Origin: Euptelea pleiosperma
Taxonomy: Eukaryota; Streptophyta; Magnoliopsida; Ranunculales; Eupteleaceae
Assembly (NCBI GenBank): GCA_035048495.1
Contig: CM068545.1
Span: 22,788,741 to 22,852,740, forward strand
Length of the DNA stretch: 64,000 bases
Direction of reading: 5' to 3'
Shown: piece after piece, positions 32,705 through 43,389 of the stretch
Numbering within the stretch: the first letter of the stretch is position 1
Layout of the letters: the number at the start of each line of letters is the position of its first letter
The notes under the pieces: model-generated
Seen by the model: the letters and a program-made list of their open reading frames with translations, nothing else
Database searches by the model: none
Told to the model about the DNA's origin: nothing
Position numbers and translations under genes: made by a program

Positions 32705-33090
32705 ACGAGGGTTGGAGCTAGGGTTAAGGTTATGGTTAGGGTTAGTTATGTACCGGTGAATGAGAATGCTTATGCTCAATTGAATAGTAATGATTGGAAT
32801 TCACTTACTGTGGGGTCTTCTAGTGGTGGCGGAGGAGGAATTAAGGATGTCCAACCGCGGATTCTCGCTCCTCCCCCGTCGATAATGCTTCCCATTCTTG
32901 ATAATATAGGCTCAACCTGGGATCGCTTGAGGGCTTTTGCACCAGAAGATAATAATAAAGGTTCTCATTCGCAAGTTCGCGCCGAGACAAGCTCTTCTGA
33001 TGCTAGATTCAGACGCAACATCAAATCATGGACAAAAGGCCAGGTTCTGGGAAGTGGGTCGTTCGGAACAGTGTACGAGGGCTTGAGTGA
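32471..33090 (+). CDS. Chimeric exon: LRRs joined to MEKK1-type MAPKKK N-lobe
   Basis: This open frame carries three LRR units (to LRRLDLS, 32704), a short junction, then a Gly-rich linker (SSSGGGGGIKDVQP), a Pro motif (ILAPPPS), NIGSTWDRLRAFAPED, and the kinase start WTKGQVLGSGSFGTVYEGLS with its glycine loop. MEKK1-class kinases phosphorylate MAPKKs in stress and immune cascades, and a linker of this kind precedes the kinase domain in plant members. The usual long N-terminal region of these kinases is missing, replaced by NLR sequence. In-frame ATGs lie at 32666 and 32732. A stop at 32369-32371 closes the frame upstream. The donor GTAAGT at 33091 leaves two bases (GA) that complete an Asp with the next exon. 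It could be a new chimeric gene, or a MAPKKK copy truncated by rearrangement. Confidence 0.7.
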
Positions 33091-34499
33091 GTAAGTACAA
33101 TGCTTTTCAGAAGTTCTTTTACTTTGTTACCTTACCATGTGAATTTCTGTAAGCCTCGTTTGCCGAAAAAATATTAAGTACTTGTTGCTGTTCTGTGGTA
33201 TGATGCTCCACCATTGACGCGAACTAATCGTTTGGCACCTATACTATATCCATCTTCCATTTGGATTTCCCGCTGCATGCGAAACCGCCTCCTTTGGCTT
33301 TATTACACTTAATAAGAAATTTAATGAAAAACTAATGAGAGAAGTTTTGGGGAAATCTTACTTGGAGAACATACACTGCTTTACAAGTATAGTCGCTCAT
33401 GGAAGTTGTTCGCAACTGGCAATTGGAGGCTATATGCTATAGGAGGTTCTAACGTTGGAATTGTGGTAAATAAAGAATGGGGGCCTTGTGGAATTATATC
33501 ATTTTACTTGATTTTATTTGAATTAGGTCAATTTGTTTATGTTGTGGGGTGGAGGTTGGGAACCTGTGTGTAATTCCATGCAGTTCAAGTCAATTGTCTT
33601 TCTCTTACATATTTATACTATAGCAGAAAGTAAAAGAGTATATGATGTTTTTGTTATCTCCATGCACTTGAACATTTTCTAGCTTGTCAACTATACATTC
33701 ATCTCTCTTTTTCCCTGTACCCTACCCTTACTAAAGACCTCTGCATATCAGTCTTTAGTCTGCTATGTAGATCTGGGTTAACATCATCTCCATGTTCTCC
33801 ACGAAGTGACACTTCACCTGATAGATTTTCTGTTGAAGCCCTGTATTTGTCTGTGGGCACTTGTCAAATTTTGTTGGCTTTGTGAGCCTTATAAGCCAAT
33901 CATGGGGCTCCAGGTTGATTTTTTACTTAAAATCTTGGAAATGAAATATTATTCTTTGTTGTCTGTGACTAAGTGACCCTTATAGATTCCTTCCACCTTC
34001 TCTTTTCCAAGTCAAAACATTTTCTCTTTCCTTGTTCTTGTATTGCCAAATCTAAATCTCAAATTCACTTATCCAAAAAAATTCCAAGCCCTAAACCCGA
34101 CCCTAAAACCTAAGGCCAGATTTAAGAGATTTGTCACCATTAAGTTAGAGAGGCAGTGTTAATTTCCATGATAATGCCATCAAATCGAGGTCCTTTATTA
34201 CGATTTTGTTGTCCCATATGCTTCCACAGTCTATTTGATTGTCTTTAATATAAAGACTTTTATGAGATAAAATTTTATTGGAAGTAATTTTTAGGAAAGG
34301 GTTACTTTTGTGGTACACAAATTTTTGGAAGTAGAACTTACCAAAAACAGAAAACAAATCGAAGTATAACTTCTTTGATATAAGTACTTCTGAAAATAGA
34401 AACTCCACTAAAAAGATATTCAAGTAAAAATTCTTTAAAATTTATTTTATTTTTCTCTCTTTAATTTTCTTTTTTATAAATAATAAGAAGTTATTTATA
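33091..34499 (+). other. MAPKKK intron, proximal part
   Basis: It starts GTAAGTACAA. I see no coding sequence or clear repeat; it is T-rich, as plant introns are. The minus-strand 92-codon frame at 34145-34423 is low-complexity and not supported. The whole intron runs to 47602. Confidence 0.65.
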
Positions 34500-34767
34500 T
34501 TTAGTATAAATGGAATCACAGGGATTGGGCCAAGGAATTTTCTTGTCCTCGACCTCCTACCCATCCAGTGATGTTCAAAGAGCCATTGTCGATCTCCAAT
34601 GGCTCCTCAAGGTTGTCTTTGAAAATTCAAAGGCCTTGAAGAATAACTTTGATCTTCACTTCACTCTAGTCCAGCTCTCCATTTGCCTCAGAAAAGCCTT
34701 TAGAATTTCACCACAATTATTTTGGGAGACACCTCTATTGGCAGCATTTTTGACAATGTAGAGCGTC

Positions 34768-36954
34768 ATGGTCAATATTGAGCTTTATCCAACCACAATC
34801 CAACTTCTTCCATTAAGAGTTCGCCTCTCCCGGCTTGGGCGTAGATGGGAGGTGGAGTTACTCTTCTCTAGTGAAGATTGCCTTTGGCTTATCTCTTCTT
34901 TGGAAGAGGCAACAGCCAAGGAGAGGGGAGGAACCTCGTGTCGGAAAAGGACAGTGAACGGGCATACATTGATAGGGGAAATTCTTCGCAACAAGAGGGG
35001 AGCGGTATTCAGATTGATGGAGTTCACAACGAAGGGGAAGAACAGAAGGCTCATGGTTCCTATGTGTCGTAGAGGAAATGGGTGGAGAAAGTTAGCGGTG
35101 GGCAGTAGCCAGTAGGTTCGTACTCTGTATGGATAAGCCCAGAGAGACCGATACTCTGACAACCATACCTATTTTTTTGAACGTTGAAGGAAACATTATT
35201 TTGAACGTTGAAGGAAACATTATCGGAGGGCTCTCGATTCCTACAGTCGATACTTGGTATCACGGAAGATCGCAGCGGGGGGCCTTCGGCAGGTGGCAAC
35301 TCGCGATCATTTGCTCCTGCCCTTCTCTGGAGATTCATTTGGACTGATGTCCAAGAGGCGCTGCAGGGTCTCCTGGGTTTGGATGCCTTGCCAATACTGC
35401 ATCTCTTGGGGTTGGGATTAGTAGCCATCAGAGAAAGTAGAGTCTCCTTTTCCAAATGGAATCCCGATGTCTTTCTTCCACCTTTTGACGGGCGGTCATG
35501 GATTTCTGAGAGGTCTCCCTCACCACCTGTGGAAGATCAACCTCCTTCGTACGATTGGCGACTCCCTTGGAGGCTTCATTGAGGCAGATAGGAGAACTCT
35601 GGACCTCCTTGATCTTCAAGAAGCAAGAATTTGTATCAAGACAGGTCCTCTGGATATGCCCTGATCGATTTCGATTAGAGATTGAGGAATCCTAAGGTTA
35701 TCATTTTGATTCTTGATCCCAAAGTGGGTCTATACCTTGGGGAGATTGTGGCAATTCCAGAGGATCAGGGTCTTGGTCTTCAGCGAGGCGACTCAGAGTC
35801 TCTTCACATCGATGTTCTAGTTCACTTGCCGGAGATTTGTGGTGCTTCGCCGCGCATGGCTGATATCCGGTCTAACGATGGGCATGTTACCAACCTTCCT
35901 CGTGAGGCGCTTGTTAGCGCAACGGCTCTACCTGTAGGTGTACGAGTGGGAGACAGATGGGAGACCCCAGTTGGATGTCCAGAGCGATACCAGAACCGTA
36001 CTAGGGCTTTCGAGGTTGGCGGTTTTCAAATGAAAAAAAAGAAGGCTCATAGAAGAAAGCGCGATAGGAAACATTGCAGGCATGGAGGTGACGTGGTTAG
36101 CGGAGATTCGGCCTTTCAGCTACCGCTACCCTCGACACACGTAGCTCCTAAGCCTAGCGTGGAGGCCCAAAGACATCTTGTTGAGACTGGTGCAGCCCGT
36201 TATTTTGAGGACGGGGTAGTGGGCCCTTTTGTCGAAGCCCAGGGTAAGGATATGGATACGCACTTGGCACAAATTTCGAAGAACCCAGATAAGTGGACTG
36301 GGCCGCTTGAGAAGCCCACCAACGGCCCTATCGTTGTATCGTTGTTCAAAGATTTCCTTAAAACATCAACCACCCAGTTGCTGGGTAGCCTGATTCTTTC
36401 TTATCTAAGCCCGCACAGTTGTCGGAGGAGATTTACTCGGGCGAAGGAATCGTAGGAGGCCAGGTTGCAGATACGCAACTAGAGAGGGAAATCTCTTCTC
36501 CCAGGCAGGATGCGGAGCGAGCTTTGGAGATCCTCCCAGTTCTATGGCGGAATCAGACAGGGGACCCTCCTCCCCTCTAGGTAGGTCTTCAGGAGTTGAG
36601 CTTTGGTATCAGCCTGTTGCAGGTGCTTACCGCTCCCTCTTCAAGGACCTTCGTATTTCAGGTGGAGTTAGCTCCTCTGATTATTTGGCTCAGGACTCTT
36701 CACTAACTACAGACGATGTCCCCACTGCATCAGGGGTCGCTGGGTCACATCGAGAATGGAGAAATGCTCAAGATAGAGATAGAGGAGGCTGGCTTCAATA
36801 CTACTGGCGATCTAGATTGAGTGATCTTTCTGCCTCCTCCAACAGGGACAATGTCAGGATTAACGGGAAGAAGGTTAGGGCTCTCAGCGCTTCTCATGAG
36901 ATGATTTTCTCCCTCGACCTTGCCCCCAAGTTGGTCGACACCACCCTATCCTGA
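34768..36954 (+). pseudogene. LINE ORF1 relic
   Basis: Fragments in different frames match the plan of plant LINE ORF1 proteins. 34768-35115 has a Trp/Glu-rich segment ending KGKNRRLMVPMCRRGNGWRK. 35467-35664 encodes 'GLPHHLWKINLLRTIGDSLG', the DUF4283-region 'G-P-HLW...IG...GG' signature. 35682-36455 and 36544-36954 give the low-complexity C-terminal part, including a basic stretch KKKKAHRRKRDRKHCRH. ORF1 proteins bind LINE RNA. At least four frame breaks. I see no intact CCHC knuckle. Confidence 0.6.
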
Positions 36955-37407
36955 CTTTGGGAGAAATTCTGGGGGTCTCCTTCAGAAGATACGGAGACAA
37001 GGCAGTTGACCTTCTGATCAACATCGCGATTGGCGATCCTAATACCCTATCGCCTTCAATGGGGACCACCCCTGTAGTCCCCTCGTGGACACTTGCCCAC
37101 AACCAAAGGGGATTTGGTTGGTGAGGTGAGGTCACAGATTTCTGTTCAGGTAGCTAGTGATAGTTCTGGGACAGTGGTTCAGGAATTACCGGGGGTAGCA
37201 GATGCTGATCTATCCTTGGTAGCCCAGGTCTAGATGAGCCAGAGTCTGAGGTAAGCTGGTCCCCCAAGACCAGAAGGGAGTTTCAAAGGCTAAGTCTCGA
37301 GATAGTAGGGGTGGAGAGACTCTTGGGAGCCAAGACACGCATGGGAGGCAGTGTAGGGAGCCTTTAATAATTGCCAGGTTCGGTTGGAGGGTGGTTGTTA
37401 TGGTCCT

Positions 37408-38228
37408 ATGTTGAATCCCATTCTGTTATCGTGGAATATAAGGGGGTTAGGAGACCCTATCAAGAGGGCTTCTATCAAACGCACTATCAGAGATAGCAAG
37501 GCGAATATAGTTTTACTCCAAGAATGAAGAAACCAAGTTGGGCAGCCTTCAGACGGGTGTCATTGCTAGCCTTTGGGGTAATAAGCAGTGCGGGTGGTGT
37601 GCTCTTCCCGCTATAGGATCTTCGGGGGGTATCCTAGTTATTTGGGACACAGAGTTTGTGGAAATTGTGGAAAATCTAGTAGGAGCTTTTTCGGTGTCGC
37701 TGTTTTGTAGATCGATTGCTGATGGCTTCGGTTGGGTTCTTATGAGTGTCTATGGCCCCACTGATAGCAGCCAAAGATCTCAATTCTGGGAAGAACTGGA
37801 GGATATTGTTAGTTTCTGGGATTTACCGTGGTGTATTGGGGGCGACTTTAACGTGATTCGATTTACTGAGGAGAAAAAAGGAAGTGGCAAGGAGGAATAA
37901 AAGCCTGAAGGAGTTCGGGGAGTTCATCCAAACCTTTGAGCTTGTTGATTTGCCGTTGCATGGGGGAGCCTTCTCATGGTTGAATAACCAGCAACACCCG
38001 ACTTTGTGCAGATTGGATTGTTTTTTGATATTGAGCAAATCGGATGAGCATTTTCCTTTGGTATTGCAGAAGATGTTGTCACGTCCTACGTCCGATCATG
38101 CACCAATCCTTCTTGATATAGGAGGGATCCGATCCAGGTCTAAACCTTTCAAGTTCGAGAATATGTGGCTTCTGGAGAGCAATTTCTTGGATTTGGTTAA
38201 GGGCTGGTGGAGCTTTTTCTCTTTTTAG
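37408..38228 (+). pseudogene. LINE ORF2 endonuclease domain, broken
   Basis: It opens at 37408 with MLNPILLSWNIRGLGDPIKR, the N-terminus of the APE-type endonuclease that nicks target DNA. A TGA at 37525-37527 and a frame change follow. 37538-37900 continues with ASLWGNKQCGWCALPAIG, ILVIWD, VYGPTDSSQR and GGDFNVIRF (catalytic Asp-Asn). After another shift, 37884-38228 carries FSWLNNQ, LDCFLIS-like LDCFLIL and SDHAPILLD, the catalytic SDH. All main motifs are visible, but in three frames. Confidence 0.85.
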
Positions 38229-38429
38229 GGTTGAGCGGGTCCGGTCCTTAGGAAGAAATTTAAAAGCCTTGAAAGGCAAGCTCATTTAGTAAAACCGTGA
38301 GGTGCTAGGACGCATTGACGACAAGATGAATGGCATTTTAGGGGATATTGTCTACTTGGCCAAGTAGGAAGAAACTGTGGACTTGTCGGAGTAAGAAACC
38401 GTAGTCTCTCGAGCTTACCCAACTATTAC

Positions 38430-39662
38430 ATGTCCCTGTTCCTGATGCCGAACAGTGTGTTTCTCACCTTGGATAAGATTATGAGAGACTTCTTGTGGGA
38501 TGGGAGCTCGGACAATCACAAGATTCATTTGGTAAGGTGGGATAGAGTGTGTAAAGCTAAGGACATCGGTGGTCCGGGGATTAAGCAACTCAAGTCCATG
38601 AACTTTGCTCTCCTGGGCAAGTGGTTATGGAGATTTGGGGAGGAGATGACCAGCTGGTGGAGGATTGTCTTGGCGGGCAAATACGGTGTTTCTCCTTATG
38701 GATGGAAAAGTCTCGAAGTCAGAAACCCCTATGGCTGCAGTGTGTGGAGAGGAATCTTGAAGGTGACTAAGGATTTCGATAAAGGGGTTCGGTTCGAGGT
38801 AGGAGCTGGTGATAGAATCAGTCTTTGGGAAGACACCTGGTGCGGTGATAAGTCGTTGAGGGAGGATTATCCGGAGTTGTATTCTATTTCGGAGAGGAAA
38901 AGAGGCTCGATATTTGCTTGCTACAGATATGAAGGGGAGACGGGAGGGAGGAACCTAGGTTTCAGAAGGAACTTGAATGATTGAGAGATAGAACCGTTTT
39001 CTAGTCTAATATCGAGATTGCAGGATGTCACCCTTAGACCGCTGGTGCAGGATAGAAGAGTGTGGTCTTGGAATAGAGGAAAGTCCTTTACGGTGAAATC
39101 CTTTTACGTGGAATTACAAAGATCTGAAGGAGCTACCTTTCCAGTATCCTCGGTTTGGAAATCCAAGACCCCCTTTAAAGTAGCTTTCTTTGCTTGGGAA
39201 GCTTCTCTGGACAAGATCCTAACCATAGACCACTTGATGGCTAGAGGTTTTACCTTGGTGCATTATTGCTGGATGTGCAAAACCAACGGGGAATCAGTGG
39301 ATCATTTTTTTCTTCATTGTGAGATGGCTACGAAGATTTGGAGCGCCTTCATGTTAGACTTTGGGGTGAGTTGGGCTATGCCGGCTTCTCTTATGGCTCT
39401 CCTTCTTAGTTGGAAGTCTAAAGCGTTCTCATCTAGAGGGAATGTGCTATGAAGAATGACCCCACTAGCGATCATTTGTGGCATTTGGAGGGAGAGGAAC
39501 CTGAGGGATTTTGAAGACAAAGAATTGGAATTGCATTCTATAATCCTTAACATTAAGGAGCTGATGTTTTTGTGGTCAAAGGCGGTCTTGGAATGTAGGG
39601 ACTTATTCTTTGAAGACTTTGTGTTCCGGTGGGAGAGCATATGTTCTAGGGAAGTAAGTTGA
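38430..39662 (+). pseudogene. LINE ORF2 C-terminal region with zf-RVT
   Basis: 38430-38984 encodes the post-RT region (SLFLMPNSVFLTLDKIMRDF, LLGKWLWRFGEE, YGCSVWRGI, WEDTWCGD). 39018-39452 encodes the zf-RVT zinc-binding domain (WKSKTPFKVAFFAWEASLDK, then CWMCKTNGESVDHFFLHC, with paired Cys/His ligands). 39456-39662 completes the tail (IWRERNLRDFED). Two stops separate the parts. Three other LINE fragments in the window begin in or after this region, as 5'-truncated copies do. Confidence 0.85.
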
Positions 39663-39863
39663 TAGGGGTTTGGTTTTTTTTATTTCTTTGCCGGGGCTTT
39701 GAGTAGGTCATCTTGACCTGCCTCTCTCTGGCTGGCTGTATCTTTTGGCTTTGGCCCTTTTAATATATTTTCACTCATAAAAAAAAAGAATGGTGTAGGC
39801 GTTCTAACTTGAAGAGAGGTAGGGGAGAAAAAGAGACATCTTCACGGAAAGTGACATCCATTG

Positions 39864-42291
39864 TCACAAACTTCTTTCCAGACAGAGGATGGTAACACCT
39901 ATACCCCTTGTGAGTAGAAGAGTAGCTAAGAAAAACACACTTAAGTGCTTTGGGATCAAGTTAGTACGATAGGGGCCTAAAATATAGACATAGCAGATAC
40001 ACCCAAATATACGAGGAGGAATAGTAAATAGAGAAGAATTGCGGGAAAGAACTTGATAGGGGGACTTCAGGTGTAAAACTCGGGAAGGCATCCGATTAGT
40101 CAAGTAAGCCGCAGTCAGAATGGCATCAGACCAATAGGACTTGGGCATATGGGAGCCGATCAAAAGAGAACGAGCTACCTCAGATAGATGGCGCATCTTC
40201 CACTCAGCGACACCCTTCTGCTGAGGGGTGCCTGCAAGAGTTCTGATGACAAATCCCATGGTCTAGAAAGTAGTGTTGGAGGCCTCCATACATATATTCT
40301 CCTCCTTGGTCAGAACGAAGGACCTTGATGGAGGCCCCATACTGAGTCTGGATCATCTTATGGAAACCTTTTAAGATGGAATGAACTTCATATTTGGTCT
40401 TCATAAGATAGACCAAAGTACTACGAGAGTAATCATTGACAAAGGTAACAAAATGTCAAAATCTAAATATAGAAGTAAGTTAAGTAACAGGGGCAAGACC
40501 TCAAACATCAGAGTGCACAATATCAAAAAGAACCGAACATCTATTATCTCTGGAAGGGAAATTATTCCGACAATGTTTAGAAAGCTCGCAGGTTTCACAA
40601 TGCAGTTCGGATAAAGAAACAGAAAGAAATAAAGCAGGAAACGATATTTTCAAGTACTGAAAGGAGACGTGCCCCAAACGGGCATGCCAACACAAGCTGA
40701 TTGGACACTACTACGGTTACTACTATGTGACTGCAGTGCTGTGGGTTTAGACAATCGTCCATCCAGAAGGTAGAGGCCATCTGCCTCATGTCCAGTGCCA
40801 ATCGTCCTCCTCGTCTCCAAGTCCTGAAAGACACAAGTTGAAGGGAAGAAGGTGACGCTGCAGTTCAATTTTCGAGTGAAAGCACTAACAGAAAGAAGAT
40901 TTGAAGTAAATTTGGGTACATGTAAAACAGATGACAAAGAAAGTTGGGAAGAGAGGATGACATTCCCCTTTTCTAATACAGAAGATAAAGTCCCATTAGC
41001 AATCTTGACTTTATCCCTACCAGAACAAATAGAAGATGTGGAAAACAAAGAAGACATACCTGTCATGTTCTCCGAGGCACCTGAATCGATAATCTAGGTG
41101 GGACTGGATGAAGGAGTAGACACATGAAGAGCAGTACTAGTTGTACCTGACTGCGCGAAGGAGGTGGCAGATGAACCATCCAACTGTGCAAGCAAGCGTC
41201 AAAGAGTCTCAATCTTGGATGCAGAGACACGAGCAGTAGGTGAGGCCACACGAGCGGAAGCAGAATCCGGAAGAAGTTAGCCAGAAGATGTCTCAATACT
41301 ATCTATGCTCGCAGAATGAGCTCCAGAGAAACTAGGGAGGCTAGAGCGCGGAGGCTTGCAATATAAGACCCAACACTTGTCCCTCACATGACCCAATTTG
41401 CCACAACGATCACACTTGGGCCTCTCCCTGGAGGGCTTCCCAGTAGTGGAAGAAGCATACAGCAGGCTGGGCGTAGAAGATGGAAGAGTCTTTGGCTTCT
41501 GGAAGCGTTGAGACTGTGAGCTGGAACCAGTAGGAGAAGAGGTAACAAGTGCTGATCGCTCGGGAGAAGGATGTGGCGCCATAGGACTCCGTCTACTCTC
41601 ATCACTCTACACATAGGAATACACCTCCTCCAGAGAGGGTAGAACCCTTCGATTGCTCAGGATCTGAACCCTAGCCAACTCATACTCAGGATTGAGCCCT
41701 GAGAGGAATTCAAAGACCCGATTCTTTTCTACATACTTCTGATAACTGATGATGTTTTCTGAACCAGTTGGGTGGTAAGCGTGGTAATGATCCAATTCAT
41801 CCCACATGCTTCTAAGAGTGGCAAAGTAATCGGAAAGAGACTTTTCATCCTGCTGAAGGCGAGAGATGCTCTCTTTAAGTTGGAAGGCTCGACCAATATT
41901 TTGCGGTTGTGAGTAGGTCTTCGTTGCAGATTCCCAAATCTCGTGAGCTGTACGCAAGAAAAGAAAGCCACGACTGGCCATAGGAGCTGACAAGCCAAGA
42001 CATCACAGTGAGGTTCTCCATCTCCCATTTATTATATAGAGTATCTTCGGGTGTTGCAGGTTCAGTCGCCCGTCCGGTAAGATAATCCATCTTCCCACGG
42101 CCGCCTATGAACATCTTCGTTGCCAAATAATTCTTCCCATCTAATTTCACTGTCGTGATCTGCAATCCAAGATTTTCCAAGGCCATAGGAGGTACCATAG
42201 ACCCTCTGACACGGCTAGAGGTGGCTTCCGTACCTACTGTGGATTCTCCAGGGTTCTCTTTAGTAGACATAGCTACACAAGTACAGAACAT
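39864..42291 (-). pseudogene. copia gag-protease-integrase relic
   Basis: The gag part (42291-41607) includes QITTVKLDGKNY, FLFLRTAHEIWE and GLNPEYELARVQILS. The CCHC knuckle CDRCGKLGHVRDKC lies near 41400. At the protease site the Trp before IIDSGAS is a stop (41095-41097). Integrase HHCC (WHARLGHVSFQYLK, CETCELSKHC) lies at 40695-40560, followed by 'LRSDQGGEYM' and 'KSYWSDAILTAAYLTNRMPS'. More than six stops or frameshifts occur, so it is non-functional. The DSG and CCHC residues themselves are kept. Confidence 0.8.
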
Positions 42292-42539
42292 AACAATTGA
42301 AGAAGGCTAGATACACACCCAAAAACTTTCTGAGGAAGATCCGAGTATCTTACAGCCCAAAACAGGCCCAAAGTAAACCAAAAAATAGGGAAATAAGGCA
42401 CTTGAGAGGGGAAGTCATCTCTCACAGGCTAGAACCAAGGAGAAGAGGATAGAAAACCCCTTATGAATTCACCCATAGCTATCAACAAGGGTGATGTAGC
42501 AAGAAGAGCGCAAAAATAGGCAAAAAAGAGGTTGGCGAT

Positions 42540-42840
42540 ACCTTTTTTGGGTGAAAAGATCTTCACCGAACCTCAATTGGTCACAAAATGGATTGCGGTT
42601 GGTGGCAATAGATTGCTACTATAATAGGGGACTAGAAGGAAGCAACAAACTAGGGCAAAAAACTTCTTTAGATCAGAAAAAGATCTTCACCGAAACCTCA
42701 ATTGGTCACAGAATGGATTGCGGTTGGTGGCAATAGATTGCTACTATAATAGGGGACTAGAAGCCTAGAAGGAAGCAATAAACTAGGGCAAAAAAACTTT
42801 TTCAGATCAGAAACATCAATAGATCAGAAAATAATTTTTC
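42540..42840. repeat. ~125-bp tandem duplication in the copia leader
   Basis: The segment beginning 'gatcttcaccgaa' (42558) recurs at about 42680, with 'attgcggttggtggcaatag' in both. The duplicated block lies in the untranslated leader between the primer site and gag. Confidence 0.75.
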
Positions 42841-43084
42841 AAAATATTCTATGCAGACGGGCTAGAGCAGCATCAGAAAAGGCCCAAAAAATTTGGCAAA
42901 AATCACCAAAAATTCTATAAAATCACCTTTGACCAAGAGGTGGGGTTCTTGAGCTGAAACCCAACCTGTCCGTACAGCTACAGCCATACGACTCTAATGA
43001 CGTCATCAGCTGGACTGAAGCTTGCTGGTGCTCCCCTGGTTGATTTACCTTCAGGAATTGTTGATTCAAGCTCTGATACCAAGT

Positions 43085-43279
43085 TGAAATAGTTTCCTAG
43101 GGTTAGGGTTTCAAGGATGGAAGAAGAAGAGAAGAGAGAGGAGAGAAAAGAGGTGTCATGTGTAGCTCACATGACTCCCAAAACTAATATATGAAGGACA
43201 TTACAAGGACTAAAATACCCCTCACAATGAGGTATTTACAAAAACTACCATTTACATGTAAAATACGTATATGATAACA
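43085..43279 (-). repeat. 5' LTR of the 39.8-43.3 kb copia
   Basis: 195 bp, TG...CA bounded on the minus strand, adjacent to the primer site. It resembles the 228-bp LTRs at 53408 and 58818 throughout but is shorter in the CT-rich part. Confidence 0.8.
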
Positions 43280-43389
43280 CTCATCGCGACCTGGACCAAG
43301 CACATGAACAAACGAAACACATCCAAACACACGAGGAAGATTAAACGGATTCACACTAGGATACAATAAGGAGAATGTAGATTGACCCT

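Larger units (their letters stand above)
34500..39788 (+). mobile_element. L1-like LINE with reverse transcriptase deleted
   Basis: Order on the plus strand: decayed ORF1, ORF2 endonuclease, internal deletion, ORF2 C-terminus with zf-RVT, 3' UTR, and a short A tail (39779-39788). The catalytic RT domain (YADD region) is absent: sequence jumps near 38400 from the post-endonuclease region to the post-RT 'YYMSLFLMP' region, a loss of very roughly 1.5-2 kb. The 5' edge is uncertain. The A tail abuts a copia fragment. It lies inside the first MAPKKK intron, in sense orientation. Confidence 0.8.
39789..43279 (-). mobile_element. Ty1/copia element, 5' half (LTR to integrase)
   Basis: On the minus strand: 5' LTR 43279-43085 (195 bp, starting TGTTATCATATACG), primer site 43081-43071 (TGGTATCAGAG), leader, gag, zinc knuckle, protease and integrase, ending at 39789 against the LINE A tail. 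RT, RNase H and the 3' LTR are missing. The LTR start and the gag sequence show it is the same family as the element at 53408. It is inserted into another copia fragment at 43280. Confidence 0.85.

Noticed and set aside
34785..35162. 125-codon minus-strand frame
   Set aside because: It is the shadow of the LINE ORF1 relic on the plus strand, which has the family motifs.
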